Below, in pieces: positions 1-10,808 of a stretch of DNA of 64,000 nucleotides (the stretch's first letter is position 1; each line of letters begins with the position of its first letter). This stretch comes from Anodontia alba (lineage: Eukaryota > Mollusca > Bivalvia > Lucinida > Lucinidae): contig OZ024828.1 in assembly GCA_964016985.1 (NCBI GenBank), positions 30,023,129 through 30,087,128 of the forward strand, in the 5' to 3' direction. Both the position numbers and the translations under genes were made by a program. Below the pieces are notes generated by a model, which was given only the letters and a program-made list of their open reading frames with translations, was not told where the DNA came from and searched no databases.

Positions 1-275
1 TCCAACTGATATTGGCGTACAGTTGGGCAAGGCCTGCTATCCTTATAGCAGGTAAGGGTAGAGGTTTTTTTTTTTTTATTTCTTCTGTTTCTTCACTTTC
101 ATTCCTGTTCCTCTTTCTTCCCTGTTCCCCTCTTTCATCTCCTCTGCTATCTCTTCTATCTCTTTTCTCCCTTTCTCTGGGAGACGACACAAAATGACCC
201 ACAAAGGTTGACGTGTCGTTAAACCCCAACGCAATCAATTAATCAAAAAAAAACAAACAAAAAAAAAAACAAAAA
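1..275 (+). mobile_element. R1 retroposon copy, 5' end cut by window edge
   Basis: Matches by eye the copies at 40495-40782 and 50315-50592: a pyrimidine-rich middle, then a block around 'GGGAGACGACACAAAATGAC', then 'TAAACCCCAACGCAATCAAT' and an A-rich tail at about 245-275. The A-rich tail and the TSDs of the other copies mark a retroposed, SINE-like element read left to right. The first ~45 bases lie outside the window. The open frame through it is a by-product of the CT-rich tract, not a gene. Confidence 0.75.
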
Positions 276-1667
276 CTACGCATCTATCGTTGTGTTGCGT
301 TCTGCGGCATCTGATTAGGGTCTACACCGTTTGCAGTAATAAGTACAGAATTTTTTATAATTAATAATAATACTACGAAACAAACCGGACATCAAATAGA
401 TTGGAAATGAACTATCTTAAGAGAGCGGTAGAACAATCCACTAGGCATAAATGAATTAATTTTAGGTGTCCAAATAAACAATACGCAGACGAATAAGTAT
501 ATAGCAACATCGGAGGGCAAGCGGAATTTATAACAAACAGAACTGTCTTACTTGGTTTAAACTTAAAATGCACACTTCAGACAAAAGCGATCATCTAAAG
601 AAATAAAGCATTTTTATAGTAAAGGACAACCAGACAAAAGAATGGAGACTCGACCAGAATGGAACACCAGTGTAAAGCATCACACAAGACAAGGTCGAAA
701 TCAAAGCACTGAGAGCACTGGTGGGTCGAATGTATCTGAGTCCAAGTTGGAAGAATGGGGCTTTAAGACTGTTTCATTTAACCCATAAGTTCCTGTAATT
801 TAAGCAAACAATGTCCCCGCACTAAGCCCAGTCCGGATTTTACAGATATCCCTCTTTGCACAACACTCTGACGTCACAGCGACAAGAATAACACAGCTAC
901 AATAACTGGATTTCGTACAAACGCTACGATTCTACAGAAAGGTCGTGGGTCCCATGTCGTGAACAATTGGTTGGCCGTCTAACGCGCAGTTTGATTTCAT
1001 TGACGAATGATAATCACGTGGATAGTAACCTTAAGGGAATTTTAGTAAACAAAATTTTTTCACAAGTGAAATTAAAAGCAAATATATGTCAGAACTCTTG
1101 ATTATTTGTGACATCCGAGTAAATTGTATAAAGAAAAATACACTGCACAATATGCAAAGATGTTTAAAATAATGTCCTAGCAGGCAATGTACATGAAATG
1201 CCAAAACTTATTTTCTCAAATAAATACAATGTAATAAAAAAAGAGATAAAAAGTCGCATGCTATTATTTTGCCTAGTGCTTTAAGGGCTAGTATTTGAAT
1301 ATTTTGACATATAACGCAAGTGGTGAAGTGTTTCTTGACAGAGATGATTAGCGCTTTTCTCAACAGCCGGGTTTCAACACAGATGAAATCACTTGTGGTT
1401 TCCTCTAATGTGGTTACCCACAGAGGTCTTTTGCTTTCACCCTTTACTTTCCCCTCTATTTAAGAGCCATCCTTCATCATTATTTGTATTATTGAAATAT
1501 GAACATCAACATAATAAATGACTACTAGTGACAATCCTTCAGTATATCTGAGCATGATTTAACAGCTTTGAAATGCTCCCGTTTTAGTTTATTGTAGTGA
1601 GGTTGTTCTCTGCTAAGCCCGCCTCAGAAACAAAACCCTTGTGAGCTTATAAAATGGTATTCTTTGC
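276..1667. other. Non-coding stretch, no gene seen
   Basis: AT-rich sequence with no ORF of note. It holds one dispersed repeat (R6, 790-960) and a possible T2 MITE relic near 1258-1375 ('GCCTAGTGCTTTAAGGG' and 'GATTAGCGCTTTTC'). If the Wnt gene is continuous this is intronic or upstream sequence. Confidence 0.5.
790..960 (-). repeat. Dispersed repeat R6, copy 1
   Basis: Reverse complement of about 17850-18025. Shared landmarks are 'TGTAATTTAAGCAAACA', 'GTTTTACAGATA', and 'CTCTGACGTCACAGCGACAA' (CTCTGACATCACAGCGACAA in the partner). Two diverged copies in opposite orientation; no terminal repeats or TSD recognised, so the class is unknown. Confidence 0.6.
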
Positions 1668-1888
1668 TTAATTTGATACTGAATCGGAACTAATACACTT
1701 TTAGGGGAGACAACTCTGTCAAAATTGTTTTGTGTCCCTTCTGAAAAAGGGCCTTGTTTGTCCTTTTAGAGTAGACCCTTTTTCAGAAGCTCACAATGCG
1801 TAGGAAATTTGGAACGCAACTACATGTAGGAAGTTACAAATGTTGTTTCCGTTGGAAGAAATGGTGAAAGCGTATCCGATCCCCTTAA
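1668..1888. mobile_element. T5 MITE (TTAA-flanked)
   Basis: Right end 'GTATCCGATCCCCTTAA' and inner blocks 'GGGAGACAACTCTGTCAAAA' and 'TTCTGAAAAAGGG' match T5 copies at 25453, 27681, 32234, 45361 and others. Inner arms 'CTTCTGAAAAAGGG' and 'CCTTTTTCAGAAG' form a hairpin. The left boundary is uncertain (TTAA at 1668). Confidence 0.55.
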
Positions 1889-2009
1889 ATGTTTCCATTT
1901 TAGTTTATAGTAGTGAGGCTGTTTCCTTCTAAACTCACTTCAGAAGAAGTCTTGAAAGCTCACAAAATAGTTCTTTAAGCACCCCTCCCCCGCCCCCTTC
2001 ACCCAGAAG

Positions 2010-2215
2010 TTTTCCTATTGACCGTTCCAAGGCGGTTCATCTGTTGCAGTTCTTCTTTGTTCGTGCGTCTGTGGTTTCATATGTGGTGTTTGTTTTGTCC
2101 TAATTTGTTCTTCTTTTCTCATTCTTTTGGTGCCTCGCGAGGTCTGTGCTGTGTTATTGTGGCATTTCCTGGGTATCTTCGCATACCGTTTTGTTTTATT
2201 TCATATTTAGATATA
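2010..2215 (+). repeat. G-family repeat copy
   Basis: Contains 'TGTTCGTGCGTCTGTGGTTT', 'CATATGTGGTGTTTGTTTTG' and 'TTGTGGCATTTCCTGG', shared with copies at 24390-24845 (+), 30120-30590 (-), 32490-32870 (-) and weakly 17035-17140 (+). No coding frame is conserved between copies. Element class unknown; it could be the 3' part of a retroelement. Confidence 0.5.
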
Positions 2216-2377
2216 CCCATTAACCTTGTCAAGTACAAATCCAGAAATCTGCAGCAGTGGAATGAAGTTCCGCACTCACGCAGTCTCCATCCCAGTGTCT
2301 CGTCAACAGCAATGACAAAGTAGAATGGCGATAAGACTTTTGACATTACACGTGTGTGCCTTCGCATCTGCACATAA

Positions 2378-2399
2378 CACACACACACACACACACACG

Positions 2400-2474
<75 letters not shown>
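2378..2474. repeat. (AC)n(AG)n compound microsatellite
   Basis: About 63 bases of AC repeats with one interruption run directly into about 34 bases of AG repeats. The open frames on both strands through here are low-complexity artefacts. Confidence 0.95.
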
Positions 2475-2475
<1 letters not shown>

Positions 2476-2843
2476 ACTCTTGCGATTTTGCTTTTTCTGT
2501 TTATCGAAACATGCAAACAATGAGATAATCAAATAAACTAATAGAAAGAACAGACTGTCTGTGACTGCTGAATGAGTGGAATTCGCATAGAAAAATAAAA
2601 TGATAAAATATGTACCATAGCACTGAAGGATCAAATTGCACGAGGATAGTTTCAAAACAAATTAACTCATGTTGTACGATCACTCCCCCAACCGAATGTG
2701 TAGCGGGAGTGTTATTTGTTATTTTCTCTTCTGTTTTTTTCCTCCGAATCCCTTTAGACATTGATCTAAGCTGAATGGAAACATTTAAGTATAATTGCAG
2801 ATTCAAGCGTGTAGGTTACAAATACATATGTGATCCACAACAT

Positions 2844-3053
2844 GAGAAAACGTACCTTCTGACATGTACGTCAAAAGAAGACTCAGATCAGCCTGCGCAT
2901 CTGCGCAGTCTGATCAGAATCTTCATTGTCCGTATGAAGAAACTTTGCATCCTTGTATATCCAAAATGCGCTCACTGAAGACTTTGATCAGATTCTGACA
3001 CAGCTGATCTGAGTCGTCGGTGGGCGCTCATGCCCGAAGGTACACTTTCTGAC
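2844..3053. mobile_element. T6 MITE with GATCAG hairpins
   Basis: Ends are inverted: 'GAGAAAACGTACCTTCTGAC' on the left and 'CCGAAGGTACACTTTCTGAC' on the right. Inside are dyads 'GATCAGCCTGCGCA' / 'TGCGCAGTCTGATC' and a 'TGAAGACTTTGATCAG' block. The same plan is seen at 9671-10067 and 44640-44800, with a relic near 26495-26680. Non-autonomous; no transposase. Confidence 0.65.
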
Positions 3054-3159
3054 GTAGTGGCTTAAAAAACATATGTATTATCAGGGGTTCCGAATGATCA
3101 TATTAAGCAAGAGTGCGTACTCAGTTCACACACATAGCTTCGCTTACTTTTTTCCAGTA

Positions 3160-3440
3160 TTTTATCATTGACCGTTTCAAGACGGTACTTTATTGAGATT
3201 CTTCATTAAATGGTCTGTAGTGTTTCACTTGCTATTCTTTTAACAATTATGTAAGTTTGAGATATATTCAGATATTCAGTTTAGTTTTGGTAACAGAACT
3301 GGCACCTGTTTTTTTATGTAAATGTTGCCATATTTGCTTAGCATTTTTTTCTTTTTGTGGTTGTTCAGTTGTATTTGTCTATCTTTCTCTTTGTCGTTGA
3401 GAACTTGATGTGGATCTGTTTGTTTTAGTTCCTGAGTTCA
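3160..3440 (+). repeat. Possible diverged G-family copy
   Basis: Starts 'GACCGTTTCAAGACGG', comparable to 'GACCGTTCCAAGGCGG' just inside the 2010 copy, then T-rich sequence. Similarity decays quickly; low-confidence call. Confidence 0.3.
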
Positions 3441-3504
3441 CTCATTTACTTTATATGTAATGGAATAGATTCAAACAAACGTAATGACCTTACATATAAA
3501 TACC

Positions 3505-4040
3505 TATAATTCCAACTGCACAGACTTAAAATGATTTAGCAAAATTTAACTGACCAAGAGCAATTTGAAAACTGGATTTATACTTAGATAAATGCAGTGA
3601 GCTGGAATCTCGAAACTATTTTCTTCGTGCAAATTTCTAATATGAGCTATTGTACCCATGTTTTGATATAATATATGACCAAGCTGGAATTATAAGAAAC
3701 GAATTGTATTTTGAGGATTTTATCGATGTGTAAACGCCATCGAATCACGCGCCAATTTAACCCTTGTCATGCTGAATATATTAAGATACCACGCCCACTT
3801 CTAATTCTCAGCCAATCAGATTACTTGACCCAGGTTGTTGATACAAATTCACATACTTAATGTCAAACAGTGCAGATCCAGATCAGTTGGCTTCTTCAGA
3901 AGCCAAGTGATCTGTATCTACACTGTTTGGAAAGGCAGGACCTATTCGGGTTCAGCAACACCAGGGTTAACAAAAAACACGAATGACTCGCAGGCGTTAA
4001 TACATCGGTAAAATCCACAAAACATGAAATTCATTCCGAT
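3505..4040. repeat. G2 repeat, interrupted by a T1 MITE
   Basis: Left part (3505-3756) parallels 23703-24060: 'ATAATTCCAACTGCACAGAC', 'GGAATTATAAGAAA', 'TCATCGATGTGTAAAC'-like end. The sequence resumes after the TTAA-bounded insert at 3757-3970 with 'GGCGTTAATACATCGGTAAA', an imperfect inverted match to 'TTTTATCGATGTGTAAACGCC' at about 3718-3738. So a T1 MITE split an older element. Confidence 0.55.
3757..3970. mobile_element. T1 MITE, TTAA-flanked, GATCAGTTGGC hairpin
   Basis: Bounded by TTAA at 3757-3760 and 3967-3970. Left terminus 'TTAACCCTTGTCATGCTGAA'; right terminus 'TTCAGCAACACCAGGGTTAA'. TTAA targets and CCCT-type ends are known for piggyBac-type elements, so this is inferred to be a piggyBac-type MITE. 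A core hairpin at 3865-3928 has arms 'AAACAGTGCAGATCCAGATC' and 'GATCTGTATCTACACTGTTT' with tip 'GGCTTCTTCAGAAGCC'. Sister copies: 49868, 52759, 59713. Confidence 0.8.
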
Positions 4041-4187
4041 CATAACTTATTAACTCTAAACATTGGGTCACCATAACTCATTAGCATAATTTGAATCAGT
4101 CCATTTTACTATGTATTTATGTCTAAAAATGCTAGATGATGAGTACTCGGTCTGTCCAAACACTGAAGTCATTACGGTATTATAATT

Positions 4188-4400
4188 TCACATAAAACTG
4201 TCCATCATTTGAGCCAGACACAGCAACCTGCAAGATTGCATGTGCGCCCAGCGAGAACTTAGATCTGCCTCAGAGGTCATCGATGTCCACATGAAGACAC
4301 TTTGGATCCTTGACATCCCACCGAGCGCCCTGTGAAGACGCTGATCAGACTGTACTGATGCGTAGGCTGATCTCGCTAGGCAGACATGCGATCTTCTAGG
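4188..4400. repeat. Diverged T6-like hairpin repeat
   Basis: Contains 'TGAAGACGCTGATCAGACTG' and 'CATGAAGACACTTTGGATCC', resembling the T6 interior at 2930-2990 and 44650-44720. Terminal repeats are not clear. The minus-strand open frame across it is judged spurious. Confidence 0.4.
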
Positions 4401-4770
4401 AAATGCTTGCTTAGGCTCATTATTACTTATGAAAACGCTCTGTTTCCTGTGCATATGCAACCACGCTGACTTTGTGCAAAGTCATGCTGCAAGTGCATGT
4501 GCAAGTTATATGAAACATATTGCTCGTCCATCATTAGGACATGCTTCGAAAAACAATAACATCACTTCACTGAATTCGTAAATGATTTATTAGCAAAATA
4601 TCTTTAGTACAAAAATAAGCATAACATCAGTAAAATATGTCTGGCATTTTCTGATGTTTAGTGTCAATAAAACACAGTTGTCGCTCATTGTTTCAAACAC
4701 TGATGACTCAGCCTACTGCTTAAGTCAAACTAAATAAAAGGCAATAATTATTTGCTTCTTATACATTCTT

Positions 4771-4878
4771 CCCAGCTAGCATTCTACGTAAATCTACATC
4801 GGGCCGTCATCGGCCCGTCAGCTACCCTGACGGGCCGATGACGGCCCGATATAGATTTACGTAGAATGCTGACAGGGT
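4771..4878. mobile_element. CTAGC hairpin MITE
   Basis: Nearly whole-length palindrome: 'CCCAGCTAGCATTCTACGTA' to 'TACGTAGAATGCTGACAGGG', with middle 'CGGGCCGTCATCGGCCCGTC' / 'GACGGGCCGATGACGGCCCG' around the tip AGCTACCCT. Five other copies: 6694, 10392, 16888, 23780, 38570. No clear TSD. Too short to encode anything. Confidence 0.8.
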
Positions 4879-5397
4879 TAGCACTCCAACTTCGTTTATC
4901 TCAAACTACTGTTTTCTCAATCCAAAGTTCTGGTCAAACTGATGCTAAAGCATACTCGCGTCTGCTTGCTTGGTCAGTACGGACATAAAGTCAAACAATA
5001 TTTATTTGGCAATATTTATCTGGCGTCTATTCAGTTTGTGACACTGAAATTGTAAACACCAGCAAATACGGAACACCTCATGTTGAAAAATAAATAAACA
5101 AATACATTAATAAATGCAATGAACAGATAACACGTGATTTTAATGATACTTTCATATCACAATTTCAAACATAATATCTAAAAGTTTCACGATCTGGCAG
5201 AACAGTGAAGCCGTGATGTCGTGAAAAACCATCCCAATGCGGTATTTCTGTTGCAGTTTCGTGTTAGTTAGATTGCTGTTTTGTGATGTCGTTTTATGAC
5301 ATTCAAAGCTTCTCCGGCGCATCCGGAGAGCTGTGTTCCTTGATTCTGGTCTGTCCTGGGTGTCTACATATTCTTGTTATTTGAACAATTGCAAAGA

Positions 5398-5681
5398 CAT
5401 CACGAAAACCTGCCAATATAATTTTGTACCCCTTAAACCCCACGTTTATATAGTAAAACTGGGGTTTACAGAGGTATACATTATTAATTTTCTTATTTCT
5501 GCTCAAAACATAGATTGTGTGTACGCGTTAGAACTGCCCCACCGAGGCGGTTCTAACGAGTACCCACACTCTGTGTTTTGAACAAAAATTTGAAGAATAT
5601 CAGATTTTTTTTTTATCTGAAAATTTTCATTTTTTGGTGGTAAAGTTTTCCATATATTTGAATAGGCATGTTTTCGTAATG
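5398..5681. mobile_element. P1 multi-hairpin MITE, copy 1
   Basis: Termini 'CATCACGAAAACCTGCCAAT' and 'GAATAGGCATGTTTTCGTAATG' pair as inverted repeats. Three dyads in order: 'CCCCTTAAACCCCA' / 'TGGGGTTTACAGAGG'; the large core 'TACGCGTTAGAACTGCC' / 'GGCGGTTCTAACGAGTA'; and an AT-rich 'GAAAATTTTC' end. In other P1 copies the core extends out to 'TTTCTTATTTCTGCTCAAAA'. Eight P1 copies occur in the window. The ORFs seen here recur with each copy and are artefacts of the repeat. Confidence 0.85.
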
Positions 5682-5796
5682 CGAGCTACATGTAGAAGAT
5701 AAGTTCAACTTACAAGGAACTGGACCATTCTAAGTTGTTTGCTTTATCAGTTCAATGAGAATTTACATACTTCCTTTTCCGTGATACTGGCTTATT

Positions 5797-6074
5797 CATT
5801 ACGAAAACACGCCTATTCAAATATACTGAAATTTTCACCACCGAAAAACTGAAAGTTTTCAGATAAAAATTCTGATATTTTTCTTATTTCTGCTCAAAAC
5901 ATAGATTATGGGTACTCGTTATAACCGCCTCGTCGAGGCGGTTCTAACGAGTAGCCACAATCTATATTGTTGAGCAGAATAATTAAAAAAATGTATACCC
6001 CTGTAAACCCCAGTTTTACTATATAAAAGTGGGGTTTAAGGGGATCAAAATTATATAGGTATGTTTTCGTGATG
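5797..6074. mobile_element. P1 multi-hairpin MITE, copy 2, inverted to copy 1
   Basis: Starts 'CATTACGAAAACACGCCTAT' and ends 'TATGTTTTCGTGATG', opposite in orientation to the copy 115 bp away. Core arms 'GGTACTCGTTATAACCGCC' / 'GGCGGTTCTAACGAGTA' pair with few mismatches. The two copies form a head-to-head pair able to fold into a ~280-bp stem. Confidence 0.85.
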
Positions 6075-6693
6075 TAGAGATCGTTTAATGCTTATGTTTA
6101 TGTTTGCATAGTCTAGCATTCGCAATACTGAACGTCATCCAAGTTTTCTCAGCTCAGTTCGCCCCAATACGCATTACAATTATTGTTATTTATTCAATCA
6201 CATGAAAGTCTAACTTCTTCCATTGTCTCTGAAAAGTTGGTCCAATTTCATTTTATAATCAGAAACCCACTGGCAGACACTGACAGCTAAACTTAGTTAA
6301 AACGGTTACATTTTGTTGATCAGTCATATCTATTGTGTCACTGCCTTAACGTCGGAGCTGCTGAAATTGTTATTCGAGTTACAACGAGCAGATAGTAACA
6401 CTAATGCTTGTATTTCCTTTATTTGGAAGAGATCATGCCATCAGGGGCATTATATGCCCTATAAGTAACATACCTAGATACTTGTGAGGTACTACGTCAT
6501 ATGCAAGACCAAATATATCTAGCCTAATTCTGACACAAAACCTGTTAACTATATGCAACTTAAGTCTAAAGCTAATAATACAGCCTGTCAAACATATTTA
6601 CGTAAGACTAAAATGGTCTACTAGGTATGGGAAATGCGAGATCAAGAATCAGAGTCATGTCCCTATCTCATGAGTCCAATAACTTTAGCATAT
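6075..6693. other. Non-coding stretch
   Basis: No gene, terminal repeat or hairpin recognised. AT-rich, in keeping with intron or intergenic DNA. Confidence 0.5.
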
Positions 6694-6801
6694 CCTAGCT
6701 AGCATTCTTTATAAATCTACAGCGGGCCGTTATCGGCCCATCAGCTACCCTGACGGGCCAGTAACGACCCGCTATAGATTTATGTAGAATGCTTACTGGG
6801 T
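6694..6801. mobile_element. CTAGC hairpin MITE
   Basis: Runs from 'CCTAGCTAGCATTCTTTATA' to 'TATGTAGAATGCTTACTGGG'. Inner arms 'CGGGCCGTTATCGGCCCATC' and 'GACGGGCCAGTAACGACCCG' carry a few mismatches, so this copy is older than that at 4771. Confidence 0.8.
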
Positions 6802-7255
6802 AGGTAGTCCAGATAAAAAACAACAACAGAAAAACATGACTTCATGAAGAACAAATTGTTGCAAGTATCTACACTAAAGAATGTTATGAAGTACAGATTT
6901 TCATCAGTTGTACATAACATATAGGTGATATATAATAAAAAAAAATCACCCAATGTTAAATACTATTAATGCATAAAAAGCACTGTCGCACGTTATTAAC
7001 AGCCGAGCATTAACCGGCGAAAAGACGTGTATTAACAAGGCAATTCACGCGCTGTTAATGCACGGCTACGCAACTACAAATATGATCGTACTGGGGCCAC
7101 GAATTTGTTGCCGTTACGAAATGTGTACTGGCCGGCCCTAGAACGAGCATAGTCCGTGCAAATTGCGTTCGCGAGACATCAGCGAAAAGGCGAAACATAA
7201 TAGTGCAAGAAATTACCCGAAATGTAGCAAATGTTTTCAGTTTTTATGCAATAAT

Positions 7256-7386
7256 AGCGATCGAACATGGTTTTGCAATGCATTAACATTCGCTAGGTCC
7301 CTAGGGAGGTGCTGAAAACCGCGGCCTTCGGCCTCCCCTCGGGACCTGGCGAATGTTAATGCATAAAAATCCCATGTTTGATCCCT
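7256..7386. repeat. Long imperfect inverted repeat, GC-rich loop
   Basis: Left arm includes 'GATCGAACATGG', 'TGCATTAACATTCGCTAGGT'; right arm 'CCTGGCGAATGTTAATGCAT' and 'CCCATGTTTGATCC'. Arms of about 48 bases flank a loop rich in CG around 'CCGCGGCCTTCGGCCTC'. The 6980-7200 flank is CpG-richer than the rest of the window ('CCGGCGAAAAGACG', 'CCGGCCGGCC'-like). Possibly a MITE of a family seen once here. Confidence 0.6.
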
Positions 7387-7530
7387 ATATAAATATTACA
7401 TTTCTAGTGCTGCGCCACCAGTGAAATACCAATAATATAAACAAGCATCATTCAATTTTACCTTAGAATCTTGTGCGAGTGATTTCACGGAAAAGATAGT
7501 AGGGTGTTGCATTTTATGTCGTAGGTTCTA

Positions 7531-7531
<1 letters not shown>

Positions 7532-7589
<58 letters not shown>
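7532..7589. repeat. (TG)n microsatellite
   Basis: Uninterrupted TG dinucleotides of about 58 bases. Confidence 0.95.
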
Positions 7590-7590
<1 letters not shown>

Positions 7591-9670
7591 TAAAATTGTC
7601 TATCAGCAAATATCAGAACTCCCTAACATTTATTTTCAAGAACTTCAGTCACTTTGTGATCTGTATGGTTAAACTTCAGAACTTTACCTCTTGAAATTAT
7701 ATCAGTAAATACTGTATCAATTTGTTCACGCTGCTACGCCTTTTGATTCTTCAGGTAATTGCCACAGTATTTGCCTAACCCATTATCATATATTATATAC
7801 AAACCTTTTGCTGGAAAACAGACCTATCGACAGTAGCAGCAAGAAAGTCACAGGCCAGCATGACATCGGTTCAAATTAGTTCAGGTCAAGACTGCTGACC
7901 TACACAAGAAGACAGACCTTCTAGACTAGCTAGATATAATACAATATGAATGCAAACCTATATGCCATAGAACACAGGAGCCCTGTCACGCAGAAAGAGA
8001 TCTCGTGTCTTTGCGGAAAGTAAAGGTCTGGGTCAGCCAGCAAATTCGTGCACTCATAAGAGGGCATTTGCTTTCTTCTGGTGGACTACACGGCATCCAG
8101 GCTTTTACAGAGTTATTTGTGCTCAGATCAAAGCACACGGATTGAGTCCTCATAATTTACACATTGGTAACGTCTTAGAGTTTGATGGGGTTCACATCAC
8201 ATCTTTATTTAAGATTGCCAGTGGATCACGCTTTTACATTCAGTTTTCATGTTGCTGTACGATCAGTTAGCCAAAGAACATTCTATTTTCTAATTTTTCC
8301 CTGAAAATAGGCTTTGGAATTTCATGCAAATTGTCTCTTCAAGAGGATATAGTTTGCAATAATGGCATATGGAAAAATAAGAAAACATTTTAAAATGCCG
8401 TCTACTGAACTTTTTACCAGTATGCTAAGGGTTAAGGGATAACGTACAAATTACATCAACCTACGATGTCAAAAATAAAATAAATCAAAATAAATGCATA
8501 GGTTTGAATTCAATTATAAATTTGATTAATTGGAACGCTAAAAAATGGAATTCCATTGACACGTTTTGACTGCTTCGCTTGATATACATATCATTGAGCT
8601 ATGTCTGAATGAAAATGCAGGAACTTTAATTGGCCAATTTGATATGAATAATGATGTGGTGGTAACCACCCGATCATTAGGGTGTCTGGTGTTTTTGTGG
8701 TGTTACTGACATATTATGCAACCATAAACATGTTTTGTTACAACATCGCTCCACAAACTAGGTTTCTATTCTGTCTGTTGCAATTCATTCTTGACTAAAG
8801 CAAATTACAGTGTATGCTTTGTGGATCAGATGAAAAAAGCAGAGAGATATACATATTAATTAGATCTCAGCGAAAACAATATTTTGCAAGAATTCATTAG
8901 ACACTCCTCAAGAGTCTGATCTATTGGTGTGCCTACAACAGACGTTTTCACGATGAAACAAGCGAAACTGTCAATAGGTATTGTTCAAATGTAACTGATC
9001 TGGAGTCTTGATGCTACAGGTGCTGATAGACATAATTGCAGCATGTGTTTGACACCGTATAGATTGATATGTGATTAACGTTACCTGATGTAGCAGGGAT
9101 AATAATGGTGGCTCGTGTTCAAGATTTGATTACGCCAAACTGCGCAAACGCATAATATTGCAGTTCGATTGAAGTTTAATTGAACTGAATAGATATACGT
9201 CACAGCGAGGGTATTCGAAGTTGAAAGTCTTTTCTTTTTACAGAAAGATGCCCGCTCCTCAACTCCGAGCACTGTATCTTTCAGGGGTTATTGAATGCAG
9301 AAAACAACAGATACGCGTCGACCTCCATGAATTCATATATAAAGACAATACTTGGAATTTCATTTTATATCGTTGATAACCGTCCTCTCAGTTTAAACGG
9401 TAGGCTAATTCGTAAAGTAGGTACATTGACCGCAGACACTCAACAGATAAGTTGAAGTCCTTAAATCATTTATTGCTGAAGTAGAAACTTTATTAAATGG
9501 ACGAAGAAAGTAAATCAAACTGGTTGCTCGCCAACCGAGAATAGTTTTCAATAATTTTAAATCAAAGGAACATAACTTGCCCTCCCAAACCAGTGAGACA
9601 CTTTTGGAGTAGATTTTGAACATGCCGTAGCACAGATCAGTATCTTCAGCAAAGATATTAATTGGGCCAC
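7590..9670. other. Non-coding stretch with one T4 MITE relic
   Basis: 8285-8435 resembles the T4 family: 'AATTTTTCCCTGAAAATAGG', 'CATGGAAAAATAAG'-type block and right end 'CAGTATGCTAAGGGTTAA'. Otherwise nothing recognised; short ORFs at 9081-9272 and 9405-9751 show no domain or motif. Confidence 0.4.
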
Positions 9671-10067
9671 GAGAAAACGTACCTTCGGACATGTGCGTCC
9701 AATAATAACAATAATAATAATAATAAATACTTTATTTTCAGTGGGTAACACAGTTAGCTATAAGCTACTCTTCCTTGAGGTCCACTACAAATGCTTTACA
9801 AATATATATCTCAGTAATGTATAGAAAACAGTCATCTAAAATATTCGAACAATTTAAACAATAAATATTATACACACACTCTCACGACTGAATGTACAAA
9901 CGTCATTAGGCGTAAAAAATGAAGATTCAGATCAGCCTGCACATTCGCACAGTCTGATCAGAATCTTCACTGGACGCATTTTGGATAGCCAAGAATGCAA
10001 AATTTCTTCATTCGGACGAAGAAGACTTTGATAATACTGTGCGGACTGTCATAAGGTACGTTTTCTC
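9671..10067. mobile_element. T6 MITE split by a later insertion
   Basis: Left end 'GAGAAAACGTACCTTCGGAC' (9671) and right end 'GGTACGTTTTCTC' (10055-10067) are inverted. The interior 'GATTCAGATCAGCCTGCACA' resumes at about 9920 after a foreign 9698-9905 segment; in the 2844 copy these parts are adjacent. Confidence 0.6.
9698..9905 (-). mobile_element. 5'-truncated retroelement 3' end inside a MITE
   Basis: Read on the minus strand it ends '...CACTGAAAATAAAGTATT' followed by a (TTA)n run, the kind of 3' tail typical of several LINE and LINE-mobilised SINE families. It sits exactly in the gap of the T6 MITE. Only a short GCGT repeat is visible at the joins, so the TSD is unproven. Confidence 0.45.
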
Positions 10068-10391
10068 ACCCCCACACACTCACCCACCAGATACAGACCT
10101 ACCCCTGGTAAGTTGCCTGCCTATTAGTGTTGTTTATATTTTAAGTTCTTTTGGGGCTATATATCTCTACCCGGGGCTAGGAGGCAATCAGTTTCATAAC
10201 TGTTCATAATCAGAGACAATTGCAAGTCTGATTTTCTGTGAAAAATAAGAAAACGATCATTAATTTTCATCTGTTAATAAAGCTGAATATAAGTATATGA
10301 GATGGAACAATTAATCAGGGTAGTTAAAAAAACCATCGTGGTGCAGAAAAATGCGAACTTGTCTTTCGAGTTCAGTCGAAATGGTATACAT
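10068..10391. other. Non-coding stretch
   Basis: No gene or repeat recognised. Confidence 0.5.
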
Positions 10392-10487
10392 CCCAGCTAG
10401 CATTCTCTTTAAATCTATATCGGGTCGTTATTGTCCCGACAGGATTCCTATCGGGCCGATGTTGATTTAAGAAGATTGTTAGCTGGG
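10392..10487. mobile_element. CTAGC hairpin MITE, diverged subtype
   Basis: 'CCCAGCTAGCATTCTCTTTA' to 'GAAGATTGTTAGCTGGG'. The tip is 'GTCCCGACAGGATTCCTATCGGGC', unlike the 'GACGGGCC' tip of most copies but like the copy at 38570, so two tip subtypes exist. Confidence 0.7.
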
Positions 10488-10704
10488 TGTAGCCTGAATT
10501 CTGAAATACCGTAGCAAGTGTAAAATATCTGAGCGGATTGGTTACAATGAGGATTAACTATCCCTCATATTTGCATTTTTTTTTAATTCTGATAGTATTT
10601 TATGACATGTCAGTCAGGTGTGCATCACAACTGATTGGCTTAAGCAGATGGCATCCTGGAGTATTTTTTCCATGTTTTTCATATAAATTAAGCCTTATTT
10701 TCAT

Positions 10705-10808
10705 GAAAAAAAAAACACCAAAAACAAAAACAAAAACAAACAAACAAACAAAAACCAACCAAACAACAACAAAAAACAAAACAAAAACAAACAAACAACA
10801 AACAAAAT
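10705..10808. repeat. A-rich (CAAAA/CAAA)n low-complexity tract
   Basis: Interrupted A runs with single C every 3-6 bases; frames on both strands here are low-complexity artefacts. Confidence 0.9.

Noticed and set aside
2119..2655. 178-codon minus-strand ORF
   Set aside because: It crosses a G repeat and a compound microsatellite.
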